Shown here: positions 4,521 through 5,242 of the stretch, one piece after another
Layout: every line of letters starts with the position of its first letter
Position numbering within the stretch: position 1 is the stretch's first letter
Source: Candidatus Shapirobacteria bacterium CG2_30_35_20
GTDB taxonomy: Bacteria; Patescibacteriota; Microgenomatia; UBA12405
Assembly (NCBI GenBank): GCA_001873665.1
Contig: MNZO01000031.1
Span: 1-5,242, forward strand
DNA: 5,242 nucleotides
Direction of reading: 5' to 3'
Program-made: the position numbers and the translations under genes
The notes under the pieces: generated by a model
What the model saw: only the letters and a program-made list of their open reading frames with translations
Told to the model about the DNA's origin: nothing
Databases searched by the model: none

Positions 4521-4928
4521 ATGGATGACATTTATAAAGAAATAATTTTGGAACATTATCAAAACCCAAATCATAGGGGAAAGATTGAAGCAGAACGTAA
4601 TGTTGGCAATGCCAACAAACGTTCTAGCAACGTAAGTTTGCGAAGTAAAGTGTACGTTGCAGGAGAGGTTAATATGACTTGTGGTGATAGTTTAAAAATT
4701 TTTGCCAAAATAATTAATGACAAAATTGTTGATGCCAAATTTGAGGGTGGGGGATGTGCCATTTCCATGGCGGCAGTTGATATGCTTTTGGATAAAGTGA
4801 TTGGAATGAAGTTAAGTGATGTTAAAAAAATGTCGGGGGCTGAAATTGAAAAAATGATGGGGGTCGAGCTTACCCCCAGCCGCAAAAAATGTGCGTATTT
4901 GGGGTTAGAGGTGTTAAAGAAGCTCTAA
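4521..4928 (+). CDS. sufU: SufU, zinc-type sulfur transfer protein with an in-frame insert
   Basis: This is a 135-aa IscU-fold protein of the SufU type. SufU binds zinc, accepts persulfide sulfur from SufS and passes it to the SufBCD scaffold. The N-terminus IYKEIILEHYQNPNHRGK matches the family. Zinc ligands are visible: Cys54 and Asp56 in MTCGD, Cys79 in GGGCAIS and Cys124 in KKCAYL, with a shortened stretch between the last two that still ends like the SufU-specific region. Between Gly20 and Cys54 there are 33 residues against 14 in B. subtilis SufU. The excess (residues about 25-47, basic and Ser/Asn-rich) coincides with a two-hairpin DNA element. Without it the protein would read KIEAGEVNMTCGD, close to the usual GEV.NP.CGD pattern. 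ATG 4521 is chosen over an in-frame TTG at 4512; no Shine-Dalgarno is seen. The stop overlaps the 3' end of the opposing gene by 4 nt. Confidence 0.93.
   Translation: MDDIYKEIILEHYQNPNHRGKIEAERNVGNANKRSSNVSLRSKVYVAGEVNMTCGDSLKIFAKIINDKIVDAKFEGGGCAISMAAVDMLLDKVIGMKLSDVKKMSGAEIEKMMGVELTPSRKKCAYLGLEVLKKL
4590..4662. mobile_element. Candidate palindromic insertion element inside sufU
   Basis: Two adjacent hairpins are seen. The first pairs AGAACGT (4592-4598) with ACGTTCT (4619-4625) and, inside, GTTGGC (4602-4607) with GCCAAC (4611-4616). The second pairs GCAACGTA (4627-4634) with TACGTTGC (4653-4660). Both contain AACGTAA near their 5' side (4594-4600 and 4629-4635). GCAG occurs at both edges (4590-4593 and 4659-4662), so one copy plus the centre is exactly 69 nt, or 23 codons. 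The element keeps the sufU frame open and sits before the first zinc cysteine. Mobility is inferred, by analogy with the palindromic elements found inside Rickettsia genes. Confidence 0.62.
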
Positions 4929-5221
4929 TGTTTTCGTCTAGTTTTAGTTGCAGGAAGACCATTAAAAGTGTCTGTCCCGTTGAGATTATACTTGTATTCG
5001 TATTGATTTTCATAACCAATTGTGTCACCCATGTTGATTCGTCTAACTACTGAACAACCACTTTGTTCTAGTCGACTCTTTTCAGAAAAAGTAGTCACAA
5101 CAGTTTCGTTTGAATCGTCTCTAGAATCGCGAGAAGTACGCCTTTGCATAACAACTGGTGTCGGAAGTTCGTTCATATCAATTACTGGCGCTTTAGAATA
5201 TTTCTGGTATTTATTTGCCAT
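4925..5221 (-). CDS. Hypothetical 98-aa polar protein
   Basis: The reading frame starts at ATG 5221-5219 and ends with TAG at 4927-4925. I do not recognise the family. The product is polar, with many Arg, Asp, Glu, Asn and Thr, one Cys (in SGCSVV) and no membrane segment or signal peptide. The middle (RRTSRDSRDDSNE) looks disordered, and the C-terminal half has a Tyr-rich stretch (GYENQYEYKYNL) and a basic tail (KTRRKH). An AGAGG sequence lies upstream, with a long spacing of about 15 nt to the ATG. The gene meets sufU tail to tail with a 4-nt overlap and shows no functional link to it. Codon use differs from the suf genes: AAC and AAT occur about equally here, while the suf genes strongly favour AAT. 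This may point to a different origin or simply to a short gene. That the frame fills the space exactly to the sufU stop supports it being real. Confidence 0.6.
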   Translation of the reverse strand: MANKYQKYSKAPVIDMNELPTPVVMQRRTSRDSRDDSNETVVTTFSEKSRLEQSGCSVVRRINMGDTIGYENQYEYKYNLNGTDTFNGLPATKTRRKH

Positions 5222-5242
5222 GTCTTATTTTTATTTCCTCTT

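Noticed and set aside
4571..4885. 104-codon open frame on the - strand inside sufU
   Set aside because: It lies opposite conserved sufU codons, including the zinc ligands, and has no plausible product of its own.
4926..4960. Intrinsic terminator after sufU
   Set aside because: No stem followed by a T-run is visible; the opposing gene begins to overlap at the stop codon.

Overview
The window is AT-rich, tightly packed bacterial DNA that holds one complete SUF iron-sulfur cluster assembly operon on the + strand, in the order sufC-sufB-sufD-sufS-sufU. It is flanked by a partial secreted-protein gene and a small unknown gene, both on the - strand. Short intergenic gaps, little Shine-Dalgarno use, very low G+C between genes and many short 7-bp and hairpin repeats fit a Candidate Phyla Radiation (Patescibacteria) genome. 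That placement is an inference from style, not from a marker gene. UGA acts as a stop: sufD ends in TGA exactly where the family ends, so the Gracilibacteria/SR1 code (UGA = Gly) is not supported.

Layout. Positions 1-408 (-) hold the N-terminal part of a phosphodiester glycosidase (NAGPA/DUF2233-like) with a signal-peptide-like start, but with no normal start codon. Positions 409-466 are a short divergent intergenic region with a perfect 9-bp inverted repeat that overlaps the -35 box of a good promoter candidate for suf. Then come sufC (467-1261), sufB (1248-2624, overlapping sufC by 14 nt), a very short sufD (2672-3076), sufS (3182-4393) and sufU (4521-4928). A 98-aa unknown protein (4925-5221, -) meets sufU tail to tail with a 4-nt overlap.

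How the genes work together. SufS is a PLP cysteine desulfurase that takes sulfur from cysteine and forms a persulfide. SufU is the zinc-type sulfur shuttle that relays it. SufB with SufD, driven by the SufC ATPase, is the scaffold on which the cluster is built. The residues known to matter in E. coli are present: SufB Cys368 and Glu397 (Cys405/Glu434), SufD His99 (His360), SufS Lys212 and Cys359, and SufU Cys54/Asp56/Cys79/Cys124. No sufA or sufE is seen.

The unusual part is how heavily the operon is colonised by short repeats, several of them inside genes and in frame. These are an AATTTCC heptad tract and an AGATCTC heptad tract in sufC, a two-hairpin insert of about 69 nt in sufU, a heptad tract that supplies the start codon and first residues of sufD, and long hairpin elements in the sufD-sufS and sufS-sufU gaps. 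The sufD gene is about one third of normal length yet keeps the catalytic-histidine end.
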